From positions 1-64,000 of the forward strand of contig CANRGC010000007.1 in NCBI GenBank assembly GCA_947630045.1: DNA of 64,000 bases. The letters are read 5' to 3'. The position numbers were made by a program, and so were the translations under genes. This DNA is from Candidatus Gastranaerophilales bacterium. Lineage in GTDB: Bacteria; Cyanobacteriota; Vampirovibrionia; Gastranaerophilales; Gastranaerophilaceae. Of this stretch, positions 24,483 through 32,993 are shown in pieces. Positions within the stretch are counted from its first letter, which is position 1. Each line of letters opens with the position of its first letter. The notes beneath the pieces are model-generated. The model saw only the letters and a list, made by a program, of their open reading frames with translations. It was not told the DNA's origin and ran no database searches.

Positions 24483-25304
24483 TTAGTTTTCTATCACAAT
24501 AAACGATTTCACCCGTCTCGAGTTATCTTTTGCGGAAATTATTTCAATTGTGTCATAGTTAATTGATGTTGAAGCTCCGCCATCCATGGCAAGCGCCTTT
24601 GAAAGCCCCAAGTTCTTACAATATTCATACGCTTCCACAAGGCTCACCCTGTTTCTCGATGAAAAAATTATAATATAAAAGTAATCTTGAAGCATTTCTT
24701 TTTTAAGCCCGATAATCGTTCTTTCACGCCTTTTTGAGGCGTTTACCGCCAAATCGGTTATTTTATTATTGTCATATTTTACAAAACTTTCCTTTTCAAG
24801 CCTTAATTCCGGAAGAATCATAGGACCCGCCTGAATTGAATGGATAAGAGTTGCATCCTCATCAATATCTGCAAAATGTTCTTTTATATCAAAAACGGTT
24901 TCTTTTCTGAGCCCCTTGTTAAAAATTCTAAGCTCACTTCGATTTAAGACTTGTTCTATTCTGTTTTGTTCGTTTAGGCTTTCAATCATAGATAAATTTG
25001 AATATGGCGAATCGGCAACTTTTCCGTCAATTATAACCTCTGAAACACCGGCGCCGTTAACGGGGTCAAAAAAACCGCCGTTTACAACAAGCTTAAAGCC
25101 CAAGTCTTTGTTATGAAAAACCTCGGATGTTGTTGTTAATTCGGGCGCTACGTAAGGTTTAATTTTGTTTGCATATTTTTTAAGGGGAATTTTAAAAATA
25201 TAAACACCGTTGTCTTTAATAACCTCTATCTCATCAGTGTTTGCAAAAGCGGGGGATATAAAAGGAATAATCAGTGCAAAGAGTATAAATATTTTTTTAA
25301 ACAT
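24483..25304 (-). CDS. Exported phosphodiester glycosidase (NAGPA domain)
   Basis: Protein of 273 residues with a signal peptide (FKKIFILFALIIPFISPAFA) and a NAGPA/DUF2233 domain. Motifs are VVNGGFFDP near residue 73, an RRERTIIGL segment and the C-terminal AMDGGASTSINY. Members remove alpha-GlcNAc-type caps from phosphodiesters or act on envelope polymers. It lies 3 bases after the LptF/G permease and shares its message, so it may act on an envelope glycan. Ribosome site AAGGA precedes the ATG. Confidence 0.82.
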   Translation of the reverse strand: MFKKIFILFALIIPFISPAFANTDEIEVIKDNGVYIFKIPLKKYANKIKPYVAPELTTTSEVFHNKDLGFKLVVNGGFFDPVNGAGVSEVIIDGKVADSPYSNLSMIESLNEQNRIEQVLNRSELRIFNKGLRKETVFDIKEHFADIDEDATLIHSIQAGPMILPELRLEKESFVKYDNNKITDLAVNASKRRERTIIGLKKEMLQDYFYIIIFSSRNRVSLVEAYEYCKNLGLSKALAMDGGASTSINYDTIEIISAKDNSRRVKSFIVIEN

Positions 25305-25307
25305 TGT

Positions 25308-26408
25308 TTACAGATCCTTATATTTTTTGATTATTATAATTGAGGCAATGAATGCCGCTATCGGGGCAAAAGCCGAAACAAAAGCCGGTAACACACCCTT
25401 TTGCGCCAGAAGGTCAAAGAAAGGAAGGGTGATATAATATGCAAAAACAATGCCGACTGCAATTGTAAACCCGACAAGCCTTTGTGACCTTGGGGGCGAA
25501 AAACCGAGCATACAACCCAAAATTGCAAATAAAATGCAGGTTAGAGGGTGTAAAAACCTTTGATAATATTTGCAGAGCATAAATTGATATTCATCGGTGT
25601 GTTCTTGCGCTTTTAAAAGGTTCATATAATTTTTTAATTCGGAATTTGTAAACACTCTGTCTTTTTTTACGGAATTTTTCATCATTGTGTAGACATTTTT
25701 AGCGCTTTCACCTTTTAGAATTTCAACATTGCCAATCTTTTTGCTTTTTTCAAAAATTCCGTTGGTGTCAATTTTACATTTTAATACATCTTGCAAAACC
25801 CATTTGTCGTCATATACCATTGCCCATGGGGCATATGTTATGGAATCAAAAGTGGCGGCATCGTCATATTTTTTCTTTGAAAAATCAACAACATAAACCC
25901 CCCTTACCTGATTGGGTGTGAAGCTTGTCACAATGACGCTTTGGGTTAAATCTCCGTTTTTATCTTTTTCGATGTAGACAAAGTGTGTGAAAAAGTCTTT
26001 TTTTGCCTGATCAATTTTTTCGGCAGCCGGAATGAGGCTGCTTCCGACATTGAAACAAAGTCCGGTAAAAACAATTCCCAAAAGAATAACAGGCGCCATA
26101 ATTCTGTTAAAAGAAAGCCCTATTCCACGAAATATACTCAACTCGGAATCTTTTGAGAGTTTATCGAAAGTAAAGATTGAACCCAAAAGAATTCCCACGG
26201 GTAAAGCCTTTCCCAAAACTTGAGGAATTTCCAAAAGAAGAAGCTTCATTGCCTGAACAAAAGGAACATGATGAATAAAGATTTTTCTTATAATTTTGAC
26301 AAGAATTTCAGGAGCTATCCAAACGATAATGAACAACAAAAGACACACCAGTGTTGCCAAAAAGACCTGTTTGAAAATATATTTGTCAAAAATTGTTATT
26401 TTAAACAT
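25308..26408 (-). CDS. LptF/LptG family LPS transport permease
   Basis: Inner-membrane permease of 366 residues (YjgP/YjgQ family) that extracts LPS from the membrane with LptB. Three N-terminal membrane segments, including KALPVGILLGSIFTFDKLSKDSEL (a typical conserved patch), are followed by a periplasmic jellyroll domain (about 130-265) and three C-terminal segments. Only one LptF/G gene is visible, as in other bacteria with a single permease gene or with the second elsewhere. It follows lptB by 9 bases. Confidence 0.9.
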   Translation of the reverse strand: MFKITIFDKYIFKQVFLATLVCLLLFIIVWIAPEILVKIIRKIFIHHVPFVQAMKLLLLEIPQVLGKALPVGILLGSIFTFDKLSKDSELSIFRGIGLSFNRIMAPVILLGIVFTGLCFNVGSSLIPAAEKIDQAKKDFFTHFVYIEKDKNGDLTQSVIVTSFTPNQVRGVYVVDFSKKKYDDAATFDSITYAPWAMVYDDKWVLQDVLKCKIDTNGIFEKSKKIGNVEILKGESAKNVYTMMKNSVKKDRVFTNSELKNYMNLLKAQEHTDEYQFMLCKYYQRFLHPLTCILFAILGCMLGFSPPRSQRLVGFTIAVGIVFAYYITLPFFDLLAQKGVLPAFVSAFAPIAAFIASIIIIKKYKDL

Positions 26409-26417
26409 TTTGCCGCC

Positions 26418-27161
26418 TTAAAGGGTGAAATCTTTACCCAGATAAAATTCTTTTGCAACAGGGTCAACGGCAACATCTTCGCTTTTGCCGGAAATCTTTA
26501 TTTTTCCGTCGAAGATAACGTAGGCTCTGTCTGTAATTGAAAGAGTTGCTTTCGGGTTGTGGTCCGTGATTAAAACGCCGATACCCTTTTCTTTTGCAAG
26601 TTTAAAGATATTTTCTTTAATTTCGCCGATTGCAATCGGGTCAATTCCCGTAAAGGGTTCGTCAAGAAGGATAAAGTGCGGAGTAGCGGCAAGAGCACGG
26701 GCAATTTCAACACGTCTTCTTTCTCCGCCCGAAAGTGAAACCGCTCCATATTCCCTCAGCTTTTTAATTCCGAATTCATCAAGCAAAGTTTCAAGCATTT
26801 CTTTCTTTTCTTGCTTGTTTAACTTTTCATTCATTTCTAAAACGAGTTTAATATTGTCTTCAACCGTTAATTTTCTAAAAATTGAAGCTTCCTGCGGAAG
26901 ATAGCCAATTCCGAGCTTTGCCCTTTCGTTCATTGGCTTGTTTGTTATATTAACGGTTTCTTTTGTTGATTTATTTTCAAGAAAAACTTCCCCCTGATCC
27001 GCCTTAACAAGACCGACAATCATATAAAATGTTGTGGTTTTTCCGGCGCCGTTCGGACCCAAAAGCCCGACAACTTCACCCTTGTTAACCTCAAAAGAAA
27101 CATCGTTTACAACAGAACGATATCCGTAAATTTTAACTAAGTTATTTGCAATAATCCTCAT
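26418..27161 (-). CDS. lptB: LPS export ABC transporter ATPase LptB
   Basis: Cytoplasmic ATPase of 247 residues that powers the LptBFG extractor. Walker [17 protein letters not shown], the LptB-type [15 protein letters not shown]-loop, signature [17 protein letters not shown], Walker [14 protein letters not shown] and the switch His in [11 protein letters not shown] are all present. The gene opens the minus-strand cluster lptB-lptFG-NAGPA-pilin-like-thioesterase-yqaA. A TATAAT about 27 bases upstream of the ATG is the likely -10. Confidence 0.95.
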   Translation of the reverse strand: MRIIANNLVKIYGYRSVVNDVSFEVNKGEVVGLLGPNGAGKTTTFYMIVGLVKADQGEVFLENKSTKETVNITNKPMNERAKLGIGYLPQEASIFRKLTVEDNIKLVLEMNEKLNKQEKKEMLETLLDEFGIKKLREYGAVSLSGGERRRVEIARALAATPHFILLDEPFTGIDPIAIGEIKENIFKLAKEKGIGVLITDHNPKATLSITDRAYVIFDGKIKISGKSEDVAVDPVAKEFYLGKDFTL

Positions 27162-27204
27162 AAAACACTCACATCAAGTCAAGTATTCCATAATTATATT
27201 ACAA

Positions 27205-27238
27205 AAATAAAAAACCGCATTTTAGAAAGTGCGGTTTT
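27205..27238 (-). terminator. Intrinsic terminator after 27261 gene
   Basis: Stem AAAACCGCA / TGCGGTTTT (27211-27219 with 27230-27238), followed on the minus strand by an A/T tail of TTTT and TATTTTTG type. It ends the two-gene unit 28084-27261 before the lptB promoter. Confidence 0.8.
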
Positions 27239-27260
27239 TTAAATATTTATTAACTTTTTA

Positions 27261-27623
27261 TTATATGCTGAATGTCATTAATGCTTTAACCGAGCGAGCC
27301 GTGTCTATTATTTCTTTTTCACATTCGGAATTAATTGTTTCATCTAAAACCGTATTGGCACAGTTTTTATCTTTGAGCGCCAAAAGTTCGTTTATAGCCG
27401 TCATGGCAACGCTTGCGGAAAGGTCATTTATCCCTTTACCTTTGTTTTTAATTACAATTTCAAGAGATTCTTTAACGTTTTTTCTGATTAACGCTTTTGC
27501 GGCAAGTTCTCTTACTTCGTCAATGGGACAGTTAGTGCCGACTTCGTTTAAAACACGAACAGAGTCGGAATCTGTATGTTTTCCCAAAGCCTCAATAATG
27601 TTGTTTAATTTTCTTGAAACCAT
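27261..27623 (-). CDS. HEAT-like helical repeat protein, unknown
   Basis: Not recognised by name. The 120-residue protein is predicted all-helical, with repeated units such as DEVRELAAKALIRKNVKESLEIVI and AVAMTAINELLAL-like helices that resemble HEAT repeats (a role in protein binding is inferred). There is no signal or membrane segment. Its ATG overlaps the stop of the upstream gene by one base (TAATG), so the two are translationally coupled. Confidence 0.65.
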   Translation of the reverse strand: MVSRKLNNIIEALGKHTDSDSVRVLNEVGTNCPIDEVRELAAKALIRKNVKESLEIVIKNKGKGINDLSASVAMTAINELLALKDKNCANTVLDETINSECEKEIIDTARSVKALMTFSI

Positions 27624-28084
27624 TATTTACCCTCCAATTTTGCAATTTCACTTTTGAACATATCTTCAAGTTCGCCAACCGGTTTCTTTTGAAGGCTTGA
27701 TGAAGTATTTTTCAAAAAGTCAAAGTTAACTTCTGTTGTGGCAAGTTTATTATAAGTGTTTGAAATGTTTTCTTTTATTTTGCGACCGAAAGAAACGGCA
27801 TTTTCTTTAATTGCATTAATTTTGTTCATTGCTGCCATTCTTGCGCTTGCGGTAAATTTATTAACTTTTTCCAACCCCGCCTTTATCGGGTTTGAAACTT
27901 CATTGTTTTTTGTTGATGATTCAAAAACATCCATTTGAATCATTGTGCCTTTAAATGAAATTCCGAAAGGATTGGTGGAATTTGAATTTACATCGTTCAT
28001 TTTGTTTGTTTTGGCTTGAAGTCTTGCGGTTTTAAACCTGTTAAAAGCGTCAAGACCCGCTCTCAGGGGAGAAATTTTTTGCAT
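27623..28084 (-). CDS. Small basic protein with SFKG motif
   Basis: Not recognised. ATG 28084 (MQKISPL) is preferred over an upstream start because AAGGAA lies 7 bases before it. The 153-residue protein is rich in Lys, Asn and Ala. It contains NPFGISFKGT at residues 38-47 and repeated helical stretches (RAGLDAFNRFKTARLQAK; KAGLEKVNKFTASARMAAMNK) that look like an internal duplication. The SFKG motif recurs in two other small genes in this window. It is coupled to the HEAT-like gene. Confidence 0.6.
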   Translation of the reverse strand: MQKISPLRAGLDAFNRFKTARLQAKTNKMNDVNSNSTNPFGISFKGTMIQMDVFESSTKNNEVSNPIKAGLEKVNKFTASARMAAMNKINAIKENAVSFGRKIKENISNTYNKLATTEVNFDFLKNTSSSLQKKPVGELEDMFKSEIAKLEGK

Positions 28085-28162
28085 AATATATTCCTTATAC
28101 TCTAAATATGTATACACTAAGGTAACATAACGTTTAACGTAAAAAATCATTCCGATAGATGA

Positions 28163-29440
28163 TTATAAGTTAAATTTTGCAAAAATAACGTCAATATTTT
28201 TCAGATAATTATTGTAATTGAAGCATTCTTCAATATCTTTTTCGCTTAAATGCTTCTTCATGCCCTCTTTAAAATTTCCGTTGTTGTTGAATGCCAAAAG
28301 AGCTTCTTTTTGAACGATTTCATACGCCTGTTCTCTTGTCATTCCAAGCTCTGTCAGCCTTAAAAGGCAGCTTTGAGAAAACATTATTTCACCGTATTTT
28401 TCAAGATTTTTTCTCATTGAATTTTCTTTAATAACAAGGTTATCAATAATGTTTTTAAGCCTTGCAAGCATAAAATCAATTAAAATGGTGCTGTCGGGGA
28501 AGATTACCCTTTCAGCCGAGGAATGAGAAATATCCCTTTCATGCCACAAAACAATATTTTCCATTGCAATGGTAAGATTTCCCCTTAAAACTCTTGCAAG
28601 ACCGGTTAAATTTTCCGATTTTACGGGGTTTTTCTTGTGAGGCATGGCGGATGAACCCTTTTGCCCTTTTGAAAAGCCTTCTTCAACTTCCGCCACTTCC
28701 CACCTTTGTAAGTGACGAATTTCAACCGCAAAGTTTTCAATCGCACAAGCCATAATTGCAAGTGATGAAATATAGTTTGCATGGATATCTCTGGCGATTA
28801 TTTGTGTAGAAATTTTGGCGGGTTTTAACCCTAAAATTTCAAGAGCCGTTTTTTCAATTTCAGGGTCAATATTTGAATATGTCCCGACAGGACCTGAAAT
28901 TTGTCCCGTTGAAATTTCTTCAAGCGCAAGTTCAAACCTTTTTTTGGCACGGTTAAACATTTCAAGGTGATTTAAAATTTTAAACCCGAAAGTTTCAACT
29001 TCAGCTCCGATTCCGTGGCTTCTTCCCGCACATAAAACATGTTTGGTTTTTTTTGCAAGTTCATAAAGAGAAGAAATAACTTCATCCAAATCTTTTAAAA
29101 TTATTTCGGAAGCCGCCTTTATTTGAAGCGCAAAGGCAGTGTCTATAACATCAGAGCTTGTTAAGCCTTTATGGATAAGCCCTGAATATTTTTCGCCGAC
29201 ATTTTCGTTAACCGAGGTCAAAAACGCAATTACATCGTGTTGAACAACCCGTTCAATTTCATCAATTCTTTTTAAATCAAACTTTGCGGTGTTTTTGATA
29301 TGTAAAAGCGCCTCATCGGAAACAAGGTTAAGTTTGTTATATGCTTCAACGACAGCAAGCTCAACTTTGAGATAATATGAAAACTTGGACTGAAGGCTCC
29401 AAATCTTTGAAATTTCTTCTCTTGAATATCTTTCAATCAT
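28163..29440 (-). CDS. purB: Adenylosuccinate lyase
   Basis: Fumarase-superfamily enzyme acting twice in purine synthesis (SAICAR cleavage and adenylosuccinate cleavage). The 425-residue protein shows KVELAVVEAYNKL, HDVIAFL, TSSDVIDTAFALQ, the acid/base His region CAGRSHGIGAE and the signature SSAMPHKKNP. Its ATG is exactly 6 bases after a perfect TATAAT, with only T residues between and no ribosome site, so the message is probably leaderless. Confidence 0.97.
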   Translation of the reverse strand: MIERYSREEISKIWSLQSKFSYYLKVELAVVEAYNKLNLVSDEALLHIKNTAKFDLKRIDEIERVVQHDVIAFLTSVNENVGEKYSGLIHKGLTSSDVIDTAFALQIKAASEIILKDLDEVISSLYELAKKTKHVLCAGRSHGIGAEVETFGFKILNHLEMFNRAKKRFELALEEISTGQISGPVGTYSNIDPEIEKTALEILGLKPAKISTQIIARDIHANYISSLAIMACAIENFAVEIRHLQRWEVAEVEEGFSKGQKGSSAMPHKKNPVKSENLTGLARVLRGNLTIAMENIVLWHERDISHSSAERVIFPDSTILIDFMLARLKNIIDNLVIKENSMRKNLEKYGEIMFSQSCLLRLTELGMTREQAYEIVQKEALLAFNNNGNFKEGMKKHLSEKDIEECFNYNNYLKNIDVIFAKFNL

Positions 29441-29446
29441 AAAAAA

Positions 29447-29452
29447 ATTATA
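29447..29452 (-). promoter_or_regulatory. -10 box for leaderless purB
   Basis: TATAAT on the minus strand, six T residues, then the purB ATG. The transcript start is predicted on the A of ATG. Confidence 0.6.
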
Positions 29453-29548
29453 CTATAAAAAATTGATTTTTGTATTCAAAAGAGTTATAATTATTGATAC
29501 AAAGAGAGTGCGTCTTAAATTTTCGAAGTTAGGTAAGAAGGCTATAAT

Positions 29549-30250
29549 ATGAGAGTTGGTTCAATTTGCAGTACAAGTTCGTTTGGCGCAAGAGAAGCAC
29601 TTAAGGGTGTTATCTATACAAAACCTCTTAAAAACGGCGCCACACAAGAAGGAATTATAAGCGAAGCTTTGTCGGAACTTGAAAGTGTTGAGTTTGACAA
29701 AAATGACATCGCCTATATGAACGCTATGGGCATAAATCCGCCTTTTAAAAACGGAAAAGAAGCTGTTGATTGCCTTAAAGCAAACAACATTCCCATTCAA
29801 TACGGAAAGTTTTCCGATAAAAATGTTCATGCCTGCCTTGCTAAAGGGGATAAGGGCAAAACCACGGTATTAATCAATCACAGATATAAAAATTCAACAG
29901 GGAAACCCGAAATTTTGGCAACGGCTGAAGCCATTATCCATGAAAGCGGGCATGCGAAAGATAATGACACGCAAAATTCAATTCAAGAGGAATTAGACAA
30001 CCTTTCTTTAAATGTTTTAACCCACAGAGCCTTTGAAAAAAAATATCCGCACGTTTTTGACAAATCAAACTCCTTCTTTTTCAGAGAAGGTGTAAAACTT
30101 TATCCCAAGCTGTTTTATCAGTTTGGTGCGGGCAAAACCGCTTTAAAGGAGAGAGTTGCGGATAAATACGGTCATATGCAAGCCGGTGACGAAAGACACC
30201 CCTCGTCAAAACTTGCATGCGACATTAAAGCTCTTGATATTTTATCTTAA
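29549..30250 (+). CDS. HExxH-motif protein, putative metallopeptidase
   Basis: Not assigned to a named family. The 233-residue protein carries HESGH at residues 131-135 (IIHESGHAKDND), the zincin signature, with Glu147 or Glu148 a possible third ligand. The N-terminus has SSFGAREALKG, similar to the SFKG motif of other small proteins here. No signal peptide or membrane segment is present. AGAAGG lies about 8 bases before the ATG. It is divergent from purB and convergent with the next gene, leaving one base between them. Confidence 0.6.
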   Translation: MRVGSICSTSSFGAREALKGVIYTKPLKNGATQEGIISEALSELESVEFDKNDIAYMNAMGINPPFKNGKEAVDCLKANNIPIQYGKFSDKNVHACLAKGDKGKTTVLINHRYKNSTGKPEILATAEAIIHESGHAKDNDTQNSIQEELDNLSLNVLTHRAFEKKYPHVFDKSNSFFFREGVKLYPKLFYQFGAGKTALKERVADKYGHMQAGDERHPSSKLACDIKALDILS

Positions 30251-30251
30251 A

Positions 30252-31355
30252 TTAATCGTATGAAGGCAAAAATCTGTAGCCCATTTGCTGTAAAAGCTCC
30301 CATTTTATTGCCTGTTTTTTGGTTAACATAGAATTAAATTTATCAAGAGATTTGTTATAAAAATCATCTCTTTCCCTTAAAAGGTAATCATAAGTTTTGT
30401 CGAGCTTCTTTAATTTGTCATATCTTGTTTTATTGCCGAGATTTTGCTCTTTAACCTTTTTGATTTCAGCCTCAACGAGATTAATTTGTTTTGTATAGGC
30501 GTTTAATTTAGAGGTTGTTTTATAGTAAAAAATGCTGAATTTTTCGTTTTGTTTGTCGGTAAATCCTAAAAATTCGTTTATGCTTACGGCATTTTTGTCA
30601 ATGTCTGCAAAAGTTAAGTTTTTTCTGTATAATGCAGGGTCATCTGCGGGCTGATTTTCTTCCTTATTTTCTTCCGCTTCCGCCTTTGCTTCCGCTTCTT
30701 CTTTTTTTTCTGTTGTTTTCTCTTTAGGTTCGTTATCTGAAACTTCTTTTATATTGTCCTCTTTTTCTTCTTTTGCTTTGGGTTCGTTATCGTTTTTTGC
30801 GGCTTTTGAACTTTCTTCTTCGCCCTCTGAGGTTTTTTCAGCTTTTTTATCCGAAGCCTCAGCACTTGTTTCCTCTTTATTTTCTTCCTTTGAAGCTTCT
30901 TTTGTTTCCTCTTTGTTTTCTTCTTTTATTTCATCGTTTTTTCCCTGTTTGGCTTCTTCCTTCGCCTGTTTTTCGGCTTGTTTAGCTTCTTCTTTTGCCT
31001 GTTTAGCATCTTCTTTTGCCTGTTTTTCGGCTTGTTTCATTTGTTCTTTTTGGTTTTCTTCATCTTCTTTTGCTTTAATTTTAGCCTCTTTTTGTGCTTC
31101 TTTTTCCGCCTTTTTATTTTCTTTTTCGGCTTTTTTTATGTTTTCTTTTTCAAGTTTTGCCTTTTCTTTTTCAAGTTCTTCCTTATATTTTTCATTAAGT
31201 TTTTCAATTTTTTTATTCGTGTGTTCTTTGATTTCCAAAGGCTTTTGCATTTTTGTTTCATCAATCATAACGGCATTATCCGCACAAAAACCTTTTGCAT
31301 TTATACCCATCAACAAAATTGAAACAGCAATTGTTCTAAATAAAATTTTTTTCAT
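30252..31355 (-). CDS. Exported Lys/Glu-rich coiled-coil protein
   Basis: Protein of 367 residues with a signal peptide (MKKILFRTIAVSILLMGINAKGFCA), then about 190 residues of Lys/Glu/Ala-rich repeats (KQAKEEAKQAEKQAK type) predicted as a long charged helix and disordered linker. The C-terminal domain of about 120 residues (FADIDKNAVSINEFLGFTDKQ ... KKQAIKWELLQQMGYRFL) resembles a small helical periplasmic module. Function is unknown. The ATG at 31355 is preferred over a TTG at 31364 because it begins the signal peptide and has AAGG upstream. Confidence 0.7.
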   Translation of the reverse strand: MKKILFRTIAVSILLMGINAKGFCADNAVMIDETKMQKPLEIKEHTNKKIEKLNEKYKEELEKEKAKLEKENIKKAEKENKKAEKEAQKEAKIKAKEDEENQKEQMKQAEKQAKEDAKQAKEEAKQAEKQAKEEAKQGKNDEIKEENKEETKEASKEENKEETSAEASDKKAEKTSEGEEESSKAAKNDNEPKAKEEKEDNIKEVSDNEPKEKTTEKKEEAEAKAEAEENKEENQPADDPALYRKNLTFADIDKNAVSINEFLGFTDKQNEKFSIFYYKTTSKLNAYTKQINLVEAEIKKVKEQNLGNKTRYDKLKKLDKTYDYLLRERDDFYNKSLDKFNSMLTKKQAIKWELLQQMGYRFLPSYD

Positions 31356-31399
31356 AAAATCCAACCTTTATTAATTTCCACGTAGAAATATAATAACAT

Positions 31400-31421
31400 A
31401 AAAAAAACTCCCAAACGGGAG
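31400..31421 (-). terminator. Terminator-like hairpin in minus-strand leader
   Basis: On the minus strand GCTCCC-GTTT-GGGAG (31421-31408) is followed by seven or more T residues. It lies 45 bases before the ATG of the Lys/Glu-rich gene, so it is either an attenuator in that leader or the end of a separate small RNA. Confidence 0.6.
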
Positions 31422-31540
31422 CAATTCTTTAAATAGGAAGGGAAGGTTAGGAAGTTAAGTGTATTAGTGTGTTTGTCAGTTTTTCTTAATATCTTTGTGT
31501 TAATTTGAATTATTTATCTCTTACACTTATATAAAAACAA
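31422..31540 (-). ncRNA. Candidate small RNA with anti-Shine-Dalgarno tract
   Basis: On the minus strand a C/U-rich tract (31456-31435: CTTCC, CCTTCC and CTTCC units) lies just before the terminator-like hairpin. Such tracts are complementary to AGGAAGG-type ribosome sites and occur in small regulatory RNAs. The 5' end is not defined. An AT-rich promoter around 31540-31560 is only suggestive. It could also be a 5' leader. Confidence 0.25.
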
Positions 31541-31718
31541 AATAGTATATAAAATTTCAATATCAAATATATATTGTAACATTTCTTAATATGCCAAATG
31601 AAAATCTGTCAGCAAATAATCAAATTCATAGTTTGGACGATTTTTTTATTTTGACTTTACATAAAGTGAATTATGTGCGAAAATTTGTTATCGTAATACT
31701 TAGTAAGGTAACAACAGA

Positions 31719-32807
31719 ATGATAATAGAGGATATTTTAGAATTAACGGTTCAAAAGAAAGCATCCGATTTACATATAAGTGCAAACCTTCCCCCCGTCT
31801 TAAGAATAGACGGAGAACTCATAAGGACAAATCTTCCTGTTTTGTCCCCTGATGATATTGAAGCGCTTCTTTTCCCGATTTTGACAAATGAACAGAGAAG
31901 AACCCTTGAACAAACCTGGGAACTTGACTTTGGTTACGGACTTCACGGAATCGGGCGTTTCAGGGTTAACATTTATCGTGATAAAGGAAACTATGCTGCC
32001 GCATTCAGAACGGTTAATTCAAATCCGCCGACTTTCGAGAGCCTCGGGCTTCCCGAAATTGTAAGAACGGTTTCAAACCGCCCCAGAGGTTTAATTTTGG
32101 TTACAGGCCCTACAGGTTCAGGTAAATCAACAACTCTGGCCGCAATGGTTGACCATATTAATTCAACAAGAACGGAACATATTCTTACAATTGAAGACCC
32201 TATAGAATTTGTGCACACTTCCAAAAAAAGCGTTGTTCACCAGAGGGAACTCGGGCAAGACACAAGAAGCATGTCAAACGCTTTAAGGTCTGCCTTGCGT
32301 GAAGACCCTGACGTTATTCTGGTCGGCGAAATGAGAGACTTGGAAACAATAGCCCTTGCGCTTACTGCCGCAGAAACAGGACACCTTGTTATGGGAACTT
32401 TGCACACCTCATCCGCAGCGCAAACGATTGACCGTGTAATCGACGTATTTCCGGAAGGTCAGCAACAACAAATTCGTATGCAGCTTTCAAACTCGCTTAT
32501 TGCGGTATTCTCACAAACTTTAATGCAAAAGCTTTCCGATGACGGAGTTACCAAAAAAGGGCGTATAATGGCGCAAGAAATAATGCTTGTTACGGGCGCT
32601 ATTGCAAACTTAATTCGTGAACAAAAAACGGCGCAAATATATTCTGCCCTTCAGACGGGAACGGCGCTTGGAATGCAGACTTTAGACATGGCGCTCAGAG
32701 ATTTGGTACTTGCAAGAAAAATTGACCCGAATGACGCTATTGCAAAATCTTATCACCCTGAAGAATTAAAAAGAATGATTGGAATGGCAGAATCAAGATT
32801 TGTATAA
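31719..32807 (+). CDS. pilT: Type IV pilus retraction ATPase PilT
   Basis: Hexameric secretion-type ATPase that depolymerises pilin and powers twitching motility or DNA uptake. The 362-residue protein has LTVQKKASDLHISANLPP, the Walker A GPTGSGKSTT, the Asp box and Walker B region (LREDPDVILVGEMRDLETI), the His box and the PilT-specific C-terminal region (AIANLIREQKTAQIYSALQ). No other pilus machinery gene adjoins it. It pairs functionally with the pilin-like genes at 53500-55184. Confidence 0.95.
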   Translation: MIIEDILELTVQKKASDLHISANLPPVLRIDGELIRTNLPVLSPDDIEALLFPILTNEQRRTLEQTWELDFGYGLHGIGRFRVNIYRDKGNYAAAFRTVNSNPPTFESLGLPEIVRTVSNRPRGLILVTGPTGSGKSTTLAAMVDHINSTRTEHILTIEDPIEFVHTSKKSVVHQRELGQDTRSMSNALRSALREDPDVILVGEMRDLETIALALTAAETGHLVMGTLHTSSAAQTIDRVIDVFPEGQQQQIRMQLSNSLIAVFSQTLMQKLSDDGVTKKGRIMAQEIMLVTGAIANLIREQKTAQIYSALQTGTALGMQTLDMALRDLVLARKIDPNDAIAKSYHPEELKRMIGMAESRFV

Positions 32808-32809
32808 GC

Positions 32810-32983
32810 TTATTTAATGTTTATTCCCGATACGCTTATCGTTATTTTGTTTTTGTCAATTTCAACTATGGCATATCTTACCGGTTCAATTCCCTGTGAG
32901 AAAATAAAGCGCTCAATTTCGTCTGGAGTGACGGTCTTGTTTTCAATTTTTCGTTCATATATAAGCGTTTTTTCGGTTATCAT
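32810..32983 (-). CDS. Small protein, 57 residues
   Basis: Not recognised. The frame runs from ATG (32983) to TAA (32810). GTAAGG lies 8 bases before the ATG, and the gene starts 10 bases after the nupC-type stop, so it looks like the second gene of that transcript. The protein is charged and soluble (MITEKTLIYERKIENKTVTP ... RYAIVEIDKNKITISV), ending in an alternating-strand pattern. The opposite-strand frame over the same bases is hydrophobic and has no ribosome site, so the minus-strand reading is favoured. Confidence 0.65.
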   Translation of the reverse strand: MITEKTLIYERKIENKTVTPDEIERFIFSQGIEPVRYAIVEIDKNKITISVSGINIK

Positions 32984-32993
32984 AAAATTTGCC

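Larger units (their letters stand above)
31376..31718. other. Gene-free leader region before pilT
   Basis: No gene is seen in these 343 bases. On the minus strand it holds a terminator-like hairpin (31400-31421) preceded by a C/U-rich stretch. On the plus strand TTGACT at 31651-31656 could serve pilT, but no good -10 is spaced from it. AAGG lies about 12 bases before the pilT ATG. Confidence 0.5.

Noticed and set aside
30754-31374. Long Ser/Phe-rich frames on the plus strand
   Set aside because: They are mirror images of the Lys/Glu codons of the exported coiled-coil gene on the minus strand and have no ribosome site or recognisable domain.
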